NCBI RefSeq assembly: GCF_017874715.1
Contig: NZ_JAGGLR010000028.1
Span: 62,001 to 126,000, forward strand
Length of the DNA: 64,000 nucleotides
Source of the DNA: Streptomyces iranensis
GTDB taxonomy: Bacteria; Actinomycetota; Actinomycetes; Streptomycetales; Streptomycetaceae
Direction of reading: 5' to 3'
Below are positions 43,245 to 51,203 of this stretch, piece by piece. The position numbers and the translations under genes are program-made. Numbering within the stretch: the first letter of the stretch is position 1; every line of letters starts with the position of its first letter. A model generated the notes under the pieces. The model saw only the letters and a program-made list of their open reading frames with translations. It ran no database searches and was not told the DNA's origin.

Positions 43245-44276
43245 TCAGACGAAGGTCTGGCGCTGCAGCCAGAGGTCCCTGGCGGTTCCGCTGCCCTGGA
43301 TGAAGACGTAGAGCAGGTTCTCCTCGTTGAGGATGGGGACGCCGACGCCCGCGGAGCCGATGACCCCGCCCAGGGACTGGAAGCCGCTGTACGCCGTGCC
43401 GCTCTCGGTGTTCTGCACCGCGACCCACAGGGCGTTGTCGGTGGCCTTGATGAACACGTTGATCCGGCCGTCCTGGGCCAGGGCGCAGGTGGGCCGCCAG
43501 ACGATCTGCGCGCCGAGGCTCACGGCGGCGCCGAACGAGTCGTAGTCGTCGCTCTGCCCGACCCGCCGGACGGACCCGTCGGAGCCCCGGTAGAAGATCT
43601 GCACCCGTCCCGCCGCGTCCAGGCACACCGACGGACGGCTCGTCATATTGGTGGCATTGGGGGAGAACGCCTCCCAGACGGCGGAGTTCTCGGTCTGCTG
43701 CTGGATGGTGGACAGGATCTCGCCCGCGGCCTTGACCGCCACCACCAGCCGCCCTCCCCCGTCGAGGATGGGCGAAGGCGTGGCGAAGATGGCACCGCCC
43801 AGCGAAGTCGCGGAGGTGTAGGTCTCGTACTGGAGATCCTGGTTGCGGATGTACCACAGGGCGTTGTCGGTGCCGGGGAAGAACACATAGATGCGGCCGT
43901 CGGCGCCGAGCGCCGCGGCCGGGTCGTCCCCGATGCCGGTGACCAGGGTCTGGGGCGGTCCGTACCCGGAGTTGATGGCGGTCTGGGTGATGACCTCCAG
44001 ATTGTTGCCCGGGGTGCGGTAGAAGACCCGGATCTTGCCGTCCTTGCCCCGGATCGGTGCCGGGATGCCGTCGACGGACAGGCCCGGGTATTGCTGCCAC
44101 GGCCCCCAAGTGCCGTCCCGGGCCTCCACCCTGCTCCACAAGACGTTCGACCCGCCCCGGATGAAGACCTGCACCCGGTCGTCGGCGAAGGCGACCGGGG
44201 CGGGCTCGGAGTGGATGCCACCCTGGAGATTGATCCAGGTGCCCCAGACGATGCCGGGAGTGGTGGAAACGGTCAT
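43245..44276 (-). CDS. PLL-like seven-bladed propeller lectin, no signal peptide
   Basis: 343 residues, start ATG 44276 with GGGAGG. Seven repeats of about 47 residues each carry a recurring pattern such as QVFIRGGSNVLWSRVEA, RVFYRTPGNNLEVITQ, YVFFPGTDNALWYIRN, QIFYRGSDGSVRRVGQ, NVFIKATDNALWVAVQ and YVFIQGSGTARDLWLQ. This is the fold of Photorhabdus PLL-type fucose lectins and related proteins. There is no signal peptide, so it acts in the cytoplasm or is released by another route. It lies upstream of the GH43 operon in the same direction; a link to plant sugars is possible but unproven. Confidence 0.75.
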   Translation of the reverse strand: MTVSTTPGIVWGTWINLQGGIHSEPAPVAFADDRVQVFIRGGSNVLWSRVEARDGTWGPWQQYPGLSVDGIPAPIRGKDGKIRVFYRTPGNNLEVITQTAINSGYGPPQTLVTGIGDDPAAALGADGRIYVFFPGTDNALWYIRNQDLQYETYTSATSLGGAIFATPSPILDGGGRLVVAVKAAGEILSTIQQQTENSAVWEAFSPNATNMTSRPSVCLDAAGRVQIFYRGSDGSVRRVGQSDDYDSFGAAVSLGAQIVWRPTCALAQDGRINVFIKATDNALWVAVQNTESGTAYSGFQSLGGVIGSAGVGVPILNEENLLYVFIQGSGTARDLWLQRQTFV

Positions 44277-44667
44277 GGGAGGACCTCCCTCTTCTCGTGA
44301 GGCCCGGTGAGGACTCATGAGGCCCCGAGAGTGTGCGGATACACCGTCAATTCCCGGGGCAAGCATGGCGGATACCCGAAGAAGGCAAGATGTATGGATA
44401 TGACCGACTCATCGCCATGAGAGGTTGTTATCGGATTGAATGCGCTCGCTTGCTTCGGAATTCGTCCTGCGGGAAGAGCGATACTGATCGCGAGCCTGGC
44501 GGTCCCCTTCGCCCCTGCTCCGCTTCTCCCGCTTCTTCGGCTTCTTCGGCTTCTCCCGCTCGTTCGGCTTTTTCGGCTTCTTCCGCTTCTCCAATTGACC
44601 TTCCCCCTTGGGGAAGCCCGAGCATCGTGGTCGCCGGGCGAGGTGCCCGGCGACGAGGAGGGCGAGC
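44277..44667. other. Gene-free divergent region with pyrimidine-rich repeats
   Basis: Between the propeller lectin (minus) and the MerR-PP2C gene (plus). It holds an AT-richer stretch at about 44390-44450, presumably the promoters, and the 9-bp repeat tract at 44522-44592. A minus-strand frame here encodes only Lys/Arg/Glu/Pro repeats and is not accepted as a gene. Confidence 0.6.
44522..44592. repeat. 9-bp pyrimidine-rich repeat tract
   Basis: About eight imperfect copies of GCTTCTTCG in a row, with variants GCTTCTCCC, GCTCGTTCG and GCTTTTTCG. One strand is almost all pyrimidine over 70 bp. It lies 76-146 bp before the merR-PP2C start. Confidence 0.8.
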
Positions 44668-45753
44668 ATGGGGCTGCTGACCATCGGTGCGTTCGCGCGG
44701 GCGTCGCGGCTGTCCCCCAAGGCGCTGCGCCTGTACGACGAGCTCGGGCTGCTGCCGCCCGCCCGCGTCGATCCGTACTCCGGCTACCGCCTCTACGATC
44801 CGGCCCAGCTTGAGCGGGCCCGTCTGGTGGCGTGGCTGCGGCGGCTCGGCATGCCGCTGGCCGACATCCGGGCGGTGTGCGAGCTGGAGCCGGAGGCGGC
44901 GGCGCGGGAGGTGCGCGCGTACTGGGCGCGGGTCGAGGCCGACACCGCCGCCCGGAGGGACCTGGCCGCCTTCCTCGTCGACCATCTTTCGGGGAAGGAC
45001 ACCACGATGTCTTCCGACCACACCACCCTGAGGATCCACTACGCCGTGCTCTCCGACACCGGCTCGGTCCGGGAGAGCAATGACGACGCCGGTTACGCCG
45101 GTCCGCGCCTGCTCGCCGTGGCCGACGGCATAGGGGGCGGGCGACGCGCGGGCGAGGCGGCGATCGAGGCGCTCAAACCGCTGGACGCGGGCGTTCCGGG
45201 CGGGGAACTGCTCAGCGCCCTGGAGGAGGCGGCGCACCGGGCCCATGAGTCGGTCTCCGCACTGGCCGCCTCCGAACCCGCGCTGCGGGATGTCGGCACG
45301 ACGCTCACCGCGATGGTGTGGTCGGGCTCCCGGCTGGGGCTGGTCCACATCGGTGACTCGCGCGCCTATCTGCTGCGCGACGGTGAGCTCTTCCAGATCA
45401 CCCATGACCACACGGTCGTCCAGTCGCTGGTCGACGAGGGGCGGATCACCCGCGAGGAGGCCGCATCGCACCCCCAGCGGGCGCTGCTGCTGCGCGCCGT
45501 GGGCGCCGGTTCGGCGTTCGAGCCGGACTTCGCCCTGCGGGACGCCCGCGCCGAGGACCGCTATCTGCTGTGCTCGGATGGGCTGACGGGGGTCGTGCCC
45601 ACCGAGGAGATCCAGCGCGTGCTCGCGTCGGAGGACGACCCGGGCACGGCCGTACGGGAGCTGGTCGCCCTCGCCATCCGCGCGGGCGGACCCGACAACG
45701 TCACCTGTGTGGTGGCCCATGTGGCCGAGCAGGCGGCGCTGACCACGGCGTAA
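44668..45753 (+). CDS. MerR regulator fused to PP2C phosphatase
   Basis: 361 residues. Residues 1-75 are a MerR winged helix (LTIGAFARASRLSPKALRLYDELGLLPP, SGYRLYDPAQLERARLVAWLRRLGMPL). A dimerisation helix runs to about 112. A PP2C serine/threonine phosphatase domain spans about 125-355: SVRESNDDAGY, LLAVADGIGGG, VHIGDSRAYLLRDG, LLCSDGLTGVV and GGPDNVTCVVAHVAE, with all metal-binding acids of motifs 1, 2, 8 and 11 visible. It may sense protein phosphorylation or switch DNA binding through the phosphatase part. ATG 44668 after GAGGAGG. No adjacent kinase. Confidence 0.87.
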   Translation: MGLLTIGAFARASRLSPKALRLYDELGLLPPARVDPYSGYRLYDPAQLERARLVAWLRRLGMPLADIRAVCELEPEAAAREVRAYWARVEADTAARRDLAAFLVDHLSGKDTTMSSDHTTLRIHYAVLSDTGSVRESNDDAGYAGPRLLAVADGIGGGRRAGEAAIEALKPLDAGVPGGELLSALEEAAHRAHESVSALAASEPALRDVGTTLTAMVWSGSRLGLVHIGDSRAYLLRDGELFQITHDHTVVQSLVDEGRITREEAASHPQRALLLRAVGAGSAFEPDFALRDARAEDRYLLCSDGLTGVVPTEEIQRVLASEDDPGTAVRELVALAIRAGGPDNVTCVVAHVAEQAALTTA

Positions 45754-45764
45754 GCCGCCGCTCC

Positions 45765-45797
45765 GGCCGTCTCGCGGCCGTCTCGCGGCCGTCTCGC
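45765..45797. repeat. Three 11-bp tandem repeats
   Basis: GGCCGTCTCGC repeated three times without interruption, 12 bp after the merR-PP2C stop. GGCC may pair between copies, but no clear terminator stem forms. Confidence 0.85.
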
Positions 45798-45884
45798 CCG
45801 CCCGCCGATTTCGGTTGTTGAACGTTGATGAATGGTGTGTGCAAGGTCTTGTCGGCCGGAAGAACGCGTCCATATGCTCGCGTC

Positions 45885-45898
45885 GGAAACCGGTTTCC
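45885..45898. promoter_or_regulatory. LacI-type palindrome upstream of GH127
   Basis: GGAAACCGGTTTCC, perfect 14-bp symmetry with central CG, lies 58 bp upstream of the GH127 start. This is a typical LacI-family site. A candidate binder is the LacI protein encoded at 51204-52247, whose own upstream region has a degenerate copy. Confidence 0.7.
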
Positions 45899-45955
45899 AC
45901 TCCTGCGTGGCCGGGAGACGGGCATGGCCGGCGGCGCGGTGTAAGGGGTGGGCGG

Positions 45956-47965
45956 ATGTCCGCAGGTCCGATCCGGCTCTCTCGGGAAGCGCACACCGCG
46001 CTCCGCCCGGCCACCTCGGCACGGATCACCGGCGGCTTCTGGGCCGCCAGACGCCGCGTCAACGCCGAGGTGAGCGTTCCCCAGGGGCCGGACCGGCTGG
46101 AGCGGGCGGGCAATCTCGCCAACCTCCGGGCCGCCGCGGGAGCGGCGCCGGAGGAGTCCGGCTTCCGGGGCGACTTCCCGTTCCAGGACTCCGATGTGCA
46201 CAAGTGGCTGGAGGCGGCGTCCTGGCAGCTGGCCGACGGCGCCGAGGGACCGGCCGAGGAGGAGCTGTCGCGGCAGGTGGAGCGGCTGGCCGGGCTGGTC
46301 GCGGCCGCCCAGGCCGAGGACGGCTATCTCCAGACGTACTACCAGCTGGGCCCGGACGCCCGGCGGTGGGCGGATCCGCACTGGGGGCACGAGCTGTACT
46401 GCGCGGGCCATCTCCTCCAGGCCGCGGTCGCCCACCACCGGGCCACCGGCCGGGACGGGCTGCTCGATGCGGCGGTGCGGTACGCCGATCTGATCGACGC
46501 CACGTTCGGGCCCGGCAAGGACGAGGCGGTGTGCGGACATCCGGAGATCGAGACCGCGCTGGTCGAGCTGTACCGGGAGACCGGTGAGCGGCGCTATCTC
46601 GATCTGGCCGGGTACTTCGTGGACCGGCGCGGGCGGGGCAGCCTCGGCGACGGCCCGCCGGACGGCTCGCCCGGCCCCCGCCCCGGGGCGGCCTACTGGC
46701 AGGACCACGCCCCGGTGCGGGAGGCGACGGCGGTCGCCGGGCATGCGGTGCGCCAGCTGTATCTGCTGGCCGGGGCGGCCGATGTGGCGGCGGAGACCGG
46801 CGACGAGGGGCTGCGGGACGCCCTGGTGCGGCTCTGGGAGGACATGGCCGCGACAAAGACCCATCTGACCGGCGGGATGGGCTCCCGGCACGAGCTGGAG
46901 TCCTTCGGGGACGCGTACGAGCTGCCGCCGGACCGGGCGTACGCCGAGACCTGCGCGGCCATCGCCGCCATCCACTTCGGCTGGCGGATGGCGCTGCTGA
47001 CCGGGGAGGCCCGCTACAGCGATCTGGTGGAGCGGACCCTGTTCAACGGCTTCGCGTCGGGAGTGTCGATCGACGGTGAGCGCTGGCTCTATGTGAATCC
47101 GCTGCGGGTCCGCCACGACGCTGAGGACGGTGAGGACGGTGAGGACGGTAAAGGCGATGAGAACCGTAAGGCCGCCGCCGGGGACCGGAGCACCCACCGG
47201 ACGCCCTGGTTCCGGTGTGCCTGCTGCCCGCCCAATGTGATGCGGCTGCTGGCCTCGCTGCCGCACTACATGGCGAGCGGCGACGCCGAGGGGCTCCAAC
47301 TGCACCAGTACGCGTCCGGCTCGTACGAGGCGGGCGGCGGCGCGATACGGGTGGGGACCGGCTACCCCTGGGAGGGGCGGATCGCGGTGGTCGTGGACGC
47401 GGCCCCGCCGGAGGCGGACTGGACGCTGTCCCTGCGCATCCCGCACTGGGCGCGGACATACGAGGCGACGGTCGGCGGGGAGCCGGTGGCCGAGCGAGCC
47501 GAGGACGGCTGGCTGCGGCTGCGGCGGCGCTGGCGGCCCGGTGAGACGGTCGTGCTGAGCCTGCCCCTCGATCCCCGGCTCACCCGGCCCGATCCACGGA
47601 TCGACGGGGTGCGCGGCTGTACCGCGATCGAGCGCGGCCCGCTGGTGTACTGCCTGGAGCAGCCCGATCAGCCCGCCGGGCTGCGGCTGGACGACATCGA
47701 CCTCGACCCGGTTGCCGCGCTGACCCCGGAGCACCGGCCGGAGCTGCTGGGCAGGGTGACCGTGATCACCGCCCTGGCCCTGCCCCACGCCGCCGCGCGC
47801 GACGGCTGGTGGCCGTACCGGAGCGACGGTACGGGCTCGGGCGGGCCGGGCGGCGCGAAGGCCCCCGAGCCGGTCCCGGTGACCGCGATCCCGTACTACG
47901 CGTGGGCGAACCGCGAGCCCGGCGCGATGCGGGTGTGGATCCCGGTCCGCACCCCGCCCGGCTGA
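45956..47965 (+). CDS. GH127 beta-L-arabinofuranosidase (DUF1680)
   Basis: 669 residues, no signal peptide, so intracellular. The catalytic (alpha/alpha)6 domain has GGMGSRHELESFGD with acid/base Glu315, then AETCAAIAAI with Cys333, and FRCACCPPNVMRL with Cys423-Cys424. The Glu-to-first-Cys distance of 18 equals that of the Bifidobacterium enzyme HypBA1 (Glu322, Cys340). The Cys residues bind zinc, and one is the nucleophile. A 9-bp repeat (47123-47149) inserts EDG three times between the Cys motifs, making that gap about 13 residues longer. ATG 45956 follows AAGGGG. The palindrome at 45885 likely controls it. Confidence 0.9.
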   Translation: MSAGPIRLSREAHTALRPATSARITGGFWAARRRVNAEVSVPQGPDRLERAGNLANLRAAAGAAPEESGFRGDFPFQDSDVHKWLEAASWQLADGAEGPAEEELSRQVERLAGLVAAAQAEDGYLQTYYQLGPDARRWADPHWGHELYCAGHLLQAAVAHHRATGRDGLLDAAVRYADLIDATFGPGKDEAVCGHPEIETALVELYRETGERRYLDLAGYFVDRRGRGSLGDGPPDGSPGPRPGAAYWQDHAPVREATAVAGHAVRQLYLLAGAADVAAETGDEGLRDALVRLWEDMAATKTHLTGGMGSRHELESFGDAYELPPDRAYAETCAAIAAIHFGWRMALLTGEARYSDLVERTLFNGFASGVSIDGERWLYVNPLRVRHDAEDGEDGEDGKGDENRKAAAGDRSTHRTPWFRCACCPPNVMRLLASLPHYMASGDAEGLQLHQYASGSYEAGGGAIRVGTGYPWEGRIAVVVDAAPPEADWTLSLRIPHWARTYEATVGGEPVAERAEDGWLRLRRRWRPGETVVLSLPLDPRLTRPDPRIDGVRGCTAIERGPLVYCLEQPDQPAGLRLDDIDLDPVAALTPEHRPELLGRVTVITALALPHAAARDGWWPYRSDGTGSGGPGGAKAPEPVPVTAIPYYAWANREPGAMRVWIPVRTPPG

Positions 47966-48085
47966 CGGTCCAGACCCCGCCCGGCTGACGTCCGGACCCC
48001 GCCCGACCGATCCTCGCCGACCAGACAGGGGCACCCCGCACCCGCCGGAACCCGCCAGAACCAGCCGGAACCCGCCGGAACTCGG
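47944..48085. repeat. Tandem repeats spanning the GH127 stop codon
   Basis: A 23-bp unit ending CCCCGCCCGGCTGAC occurs at 47944-47966 and again at 47967-47989, with a partial third copy to about 48008. The first copy contains the C-terminal codons and the stop. A second family (CCGCCGGAAC, about 11 bp) follows at 48041-48085. Confidence 0.8.
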
Positions 48086-48160
48086 CGGACACCCCACGCG
48101 TTCATCGCTCGAGGAACACGCTCCTGTGCCCGAGCGGCACCGGCCGACGGGAGGTGCCCC

Positions 48161-48388
48161 GTGAGCACCGGATCCACACCCCCAGGGGACGACGCCGACG
48201 ACTGGGACGACGTCGTCCTCGACGCGGACTTCATACGGGATGCCGAGGTCACCGAGCCCGCCGCGCGCACCCGGATGCTGACCGCGCGCTGGCGGCGCGG
48301 CGCGCCCGAGCCCCAGCCCTGGCGGGCGGACGAGCCGCCGGCCGGCTGGTTCTGGAGCAAGCGCCGCAGGCGGCGCAGGCGGCGCTGA
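48161..48388 (+). CDS. Small acidic protein with arginine-rich end
   Basis: 75 residues. The acidic N-terminal half has DDADDWDDVVLDADFIRDAEVTEP, then ARTRMLTARWRR, and the protein ends with a run of arginines. There is no membrane segment or enzyme motif. The layout (acidic, Trp-rich, basic end) is one I associate with small conserved streptomycete proteins of unknown function. The start is GTG at 48161, five bases after GGGAGG. It precedes the amino-acid ABC transporter by 130 bp in the same direction and might belong with it. Confidence 0.68.
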   Translation: MSTGSTPPGDDADDWDDVVLDADFIRDAEVTEPAARTRMLTARWRRGAPEPQPWRADEPPAGWFWSKRRRRRRRR

Positions 48389-48518
48389 CCTCGCCTCTCC
48401 GTTACCCGGTCGCAATTGCACGCGTAAAGACACCGCGCCACTTCCGGTGGGAGGATGCGGCCCGACTCACTGATCATGAGATCCGTGGTCGTCCGCCGAC
48501 CCTGCCCCCGGAGGTGCC

Positions 48519-49316
48519 GTGTTCGCTCGCTCCGCGTTGCCGCCCGTCATAGCCGTCGCCGCCGTATCCGCCCTGCTGGCCGGGTGTACCAGCACCAAGT
48601 CGTCGGGGTCCGGCGGCAAGGACATCAGCCTGGTGAACTCCGGGAAGCTCACGACCTGCACTCACCTGCCCTATCCGCCCTTCCAGTCCAAACAGGGCAA
48701 GAAGATCGTCGGCTTCGATGTGGACATGGTCGATCTCGTGGCCTCCGCGCTCCATGTGAAGCAGGAAATCGTGGACACGCCCTTCGAGGGCATCCAGTCC
48801 GGGGAAGACCTCAACACCAACCAGTGCGACGTGGCCGCCGCCGGGATGACCATCACCGAGGTGCGTGAGAAGAACCTGGACTTCTCCGCCCCCTATTTCG
48901 AGGCCACACAGGCGCTGCTCACCACCAAGGGCAAGCCGTTCAAGTCCCTCGCCGATCTCAAGGGCAAGAAGCTCGCGGTCCAGCAGGGGACCACCGGTGA
49001 GGCTTATGCCCAGAAGCACGCCAAGGGCGCGAAGCTGGTCCAGTTCGAGGATCTCGCGCTGCTGCTGACCGCCGTCAAGACCGGGCAGACCGACGCGGGC
49101 ATCAACGACAACGGTGTGCTCTACGACTACGTCAAGGACAACCCCGACACCGCGGTGGCGGCCGAGTTCGACACCGGGGAGCAGTACGGCATCGCCGTGC
49201 GGACCGGCAATGACGCACTGCGCAAGAAGATCAACGCCGTGCTGAAGGACGCCCGGACGGACGGCTCCTACGACCGCATCTACAAGAAGTGGTTCGGCAC
49301 CGCGCCCAAGAAGTGA
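48519..49316 (+). CDS. Amino-acid ABC transporter substrate-binding lipoprotein
   Basis: 265 residues. The lipoprotein signal ends LLAGC, with the acylated Cys at about 23, followed by a Ser/Gly linker. The family 3 solute-binding domain is recognisable in GKKIVGFDVDMVDLVASAL, AAAGMTITEVREKNLDFSAPYFE and KKLAVQQGTTGEAYA. The ligand is probably a polar amino acid such as glutamine, glutamate or cystine. GTG 48519 follows GGAGG. It is first of three genes: binding protein, permease, ATPase. Confidence 0.9.
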   Translation: MFARSALPPVIAVAAVSALLAGCTSTKSSGSGGKDISLVNSGKLTTCTHLPYPPFQSKQGKKIVGFDVDMVDLVASALHVKQEIVDTPFEGIQSGEDLNTNQCDVAAAGMTITEVREKNLDFSAPYFEATQALLTTKGKPFKSLADLKGKKLAVQQGTTGEAYAQKHAKGAKLVQFEDLALLLTAVKTGQTDAGINDNGVLYDYVKDNPDTAVAAEFDTGEQYGIAVRTGNDALRKKINAVLKDARTDGSYDRIYKKWFGTAPKK

Positions 49317-49357
49317 CGCCCGCCGACGGCCATCGGAGCTGAGGAGTCCGCACAGTT

Positions 49358-50143
49358 ATGGCAATGACCCGCCGGCAGCGGGCGCGGGCGATACGAGCGG
49401 TGCAGTACGCCGTGCTCATCGCCCTGCTGCTCGCCATCGTCCTGGCCGCGGACTGGGGTGAACTGCGGCGCGCCTTCTTCGACGCCGAGGTCGCCCGGTC
49501 CCTGTTTCCCGACATCATCACCACCGCCCTGGTCAACACCATCGTCTACACCCTGCTCGGCTTCGGCTTCGGCCTGGTCCTCGGGGTGGTGCTGGCGCTG
49601 ATGCGGCTCTCGCAGGTGCCGCCGTACCGGTGGCTGGCGGTGGCCTACATCGAGTTCTTCCGCGGGGTACCCGCGCTGCTGGTGTTCATCGCGCTCGGCT
49701 TCGGGGTGCCGCTCGCCTTCCAGGTGGCGCTGGACCGGTATGTCACGGTCATGCTGGCGCTGGGGCTCGTCGGCGCCGCCTATATCGCGGAGACGATGCG
49801 GGCGGGCATCCAGGCGGTGCCCAAGGGTCAGATGGAGGCGGCGCGTTCGCTGGGCATGTCCCACAGCCGGGCGATGGCCTCGATCATCATCCCGCAGGCG
49901 TTCCGGATCGTCCTGCCGCCGCTCACCAATGAACTGGTGCTGCTGACCAAGGACTCCTCCCTGGTCTATCTGCTGGGACTCTCCCTGGACCAGTACGAAC
50001 TGTCCAAGTTCGGCCGGGACGCGCTCAATCAGCACCGCAGCCTCACCCCGATCCTGGTCGCCGGGGTGTGCTACCTGATCATCACCGTTCCGCTCGGCCA
50101 CCTGGTGCGCCGGCTCGAGGCCCGTTCGGCGAAGGCGAGGTGA
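49358..50143 (+). CDS. Amino-acid ABC transporter permease
   Basis: 261 residues of the HisM/GlnP type with about five membrane segments. TALVNTIVYTLLGFGFGLVLGVVLALMRLS is the start of the permease domain, VAYIEFFRGVPALLVFIAL the proline-containing loop, and ETMRAGIQAVPKGQMEAARSLGMS is the EAA loop that contacts the ATPase. A single permease gene suggests a homodimer. ATG 49358 with GAGGAG upstream. It lies 41 bp after the binding-protein gene. Confidence 0.9.
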   Translation: MAMTRRQRARAIRAVQYAVLIALLLAIVLAADWGELRRAFFDAEVARSLFPDIITTALVNTIVYTLLGFGFGLVLGVVLALMRLSQVPPYRWLAVAYIEFFRGVPALLVFIALGFGVPLAFQVALDRYVTVMLALGLVGAAYIAETMRAGIQAVPKGQMEAARSLGMSHSRAMASIIIPQAFRIVLPPLTNELVLLTKDSSLVYLLGLSLDQYELSKFGRDALNQHRSLTPILVAGVCYLIITVPLGHLVRRLEARSAKAR

Positions 50144-50148
50144 CCGGG

Positions 50149-50985
50149 ATGAAGGAGACGACGGAGGCGAAGGGGACCGGCGAGGCGGACGGCATCGCCA
50201 TCCGGGTGGCTGGTCTGCACAAGTCCTTCGGTGAGCTGGAAGTGCTCAAGGGCATCGATCTCACCGTCCGGCGGGGCGAGGTGGTCTGTGTCATCGGCCC
50301 CTCGGGATCCGGCAAGTCGACGCTGCTGCGCTGTGTGAACCTCCTGGAGGAGCCGACCTCGGGCTCGGTCACCGTGGCGGGGACCGAGGTCACCGACCCG
50401 GATGTGGACATCGACCGGATGCGACGGCGGATCGGCATGGTTTTCCAGGCGTTCAACCTCTTTCCGCATCTGACGGCCCTGGAGAACCTCACCATCGCCC
50501 AGCGGCGGGTGCTGCGCCGCGACAAGGCGGAGGCGGTGCGGATCGGTCGGGAGACCCTGCGGCGGGTCGGCCTGAGCGACAAGGAGTCGGCCTATCCGGC
50601 GCAGCTGTCGGGCGGACAGCAGCAGCGGGTGGCCATCGCCCGTGCGCTGTCGATGGACCCGGAGCTGATGCTGTTCGACGAGCCGACCTCGGCACTCGAT
50701 CCGGAGCTGGTCGGCGATGTGCTCGCGGTGATGCGCGCCCTGGCCGACGAGGGCATGACGATGCTGGTCGTCACCCATGAGATGAGCTTCGCGCGGGAGG
50801 TCGCCGACCGGGTCGTGTTCATGGACGACGGGGTGATCGTGGAGGAGGGCGGACCGGAGCAGGTCGTGTCCGATCCGGTCCACCCCCGCACCCGGGCCTT
50901 TCTCACCCGGGTGCTGAACCCGGCCGCGGCGCGGGTCGGGGAGGTGCCGGACACGGGCCCGCACGGAGCGCGGATCGACCGCTGA
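50149..50985 (+). CDS. Amino-acid ABC transporter ATP-binding protein
   Basis: 278 residues. Walker A GPSGSGKST, Q-loop VFQAFNLFPHLT, signature LSGGQQQRVAIARAL, Walker B LMLFDEPTSALDPE and switch His in VVTHEM, the pattern of polar amino-acid ATPases (GlnQ/HisP). A GTG at 50140 overlapping the permease stop is an alternative start that adds three residues. The C-terminal part is near a 12-bp hairpin that includes the stop codon. Confidence 0.92.
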   Translation: MKETTEAKGTGEADGIAIRVAGLHKSFGELEVLKGIDLTVRRGEVVCVIGPSGSGKSTLLRCVNLLEEPTSGSVTVAGTEVTDPDVDIDRMRRRIGMVFQAFNLFPHLTALENLTIAQRRVLRRDKAEAVRIGRETLRRVGLSDKESAYPAQLSGGQQQRVAIARALSMDPELMLFDEPTSALDPELVGDVLAVMRALADEGMTMLVVTHEMSFAREVADRVVFMDDGVIVEEGGPEQVVSDPVHPRTRAFLTRVLNPAAARVGEVPDTGPHGARIDR

Positions 50986-50998
50986 GCTCCGTGCGGGC
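50957..50998 (+). terminator. Hairpin spanning the ATPase stop codon
   Basis: GCCCGCACGGAG and CTCCGTGCGGGC are a perfect 12-bp inverted repeat, 18 nt apart. The stop codon is in the loop, and the left arm is coding. GCGGGC-GGGG-GCCCGC follows directly as an alternative stem. Confidence 0.6.
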
Positions 50999-51144
50999 GG
51001 GGGCCCGCGTGGTCGATGCGCCGACGGCCCCCGAGACCACACGAAGAGCGGGCAACCTTTTGGCGGGCGGCGGCGACAAGGAGTCGCGGGCCTTCCACCT
51101 CGACGACCGGGGTCTTCCCGGCGCCTTGAGGCGGCCTTAGGGTT

Positions 51145-51158
51145 GGTAACCGATTGCT
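51145..51158. promoter_or_regulatory. Degenerate copy of the GGAAACCGGTTTCC motif
   Basis: GGTAACCGATTGCT matches the palindrome at 45885 in 10 of 14 positions, at 46-59 bp upstream of the LacI gene start. It may be an autoregulatory site of that LacI protein. Weak on its own. Confidence 0.35.
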
Positions 51159-51203
51159 GCCCGGTCAGGGGTTCCACGTGGGCGGTTAGGGAAGGGAGTC
51201 TCA

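Noticed and set aside
44409..44720. Minus-strand reading frame rich in Lys, Pro and Glu
   Set aside because: It is a translation of the 9-bp repeat tract, overlaps the merR-PP2C start, and has no ribosome binding site.
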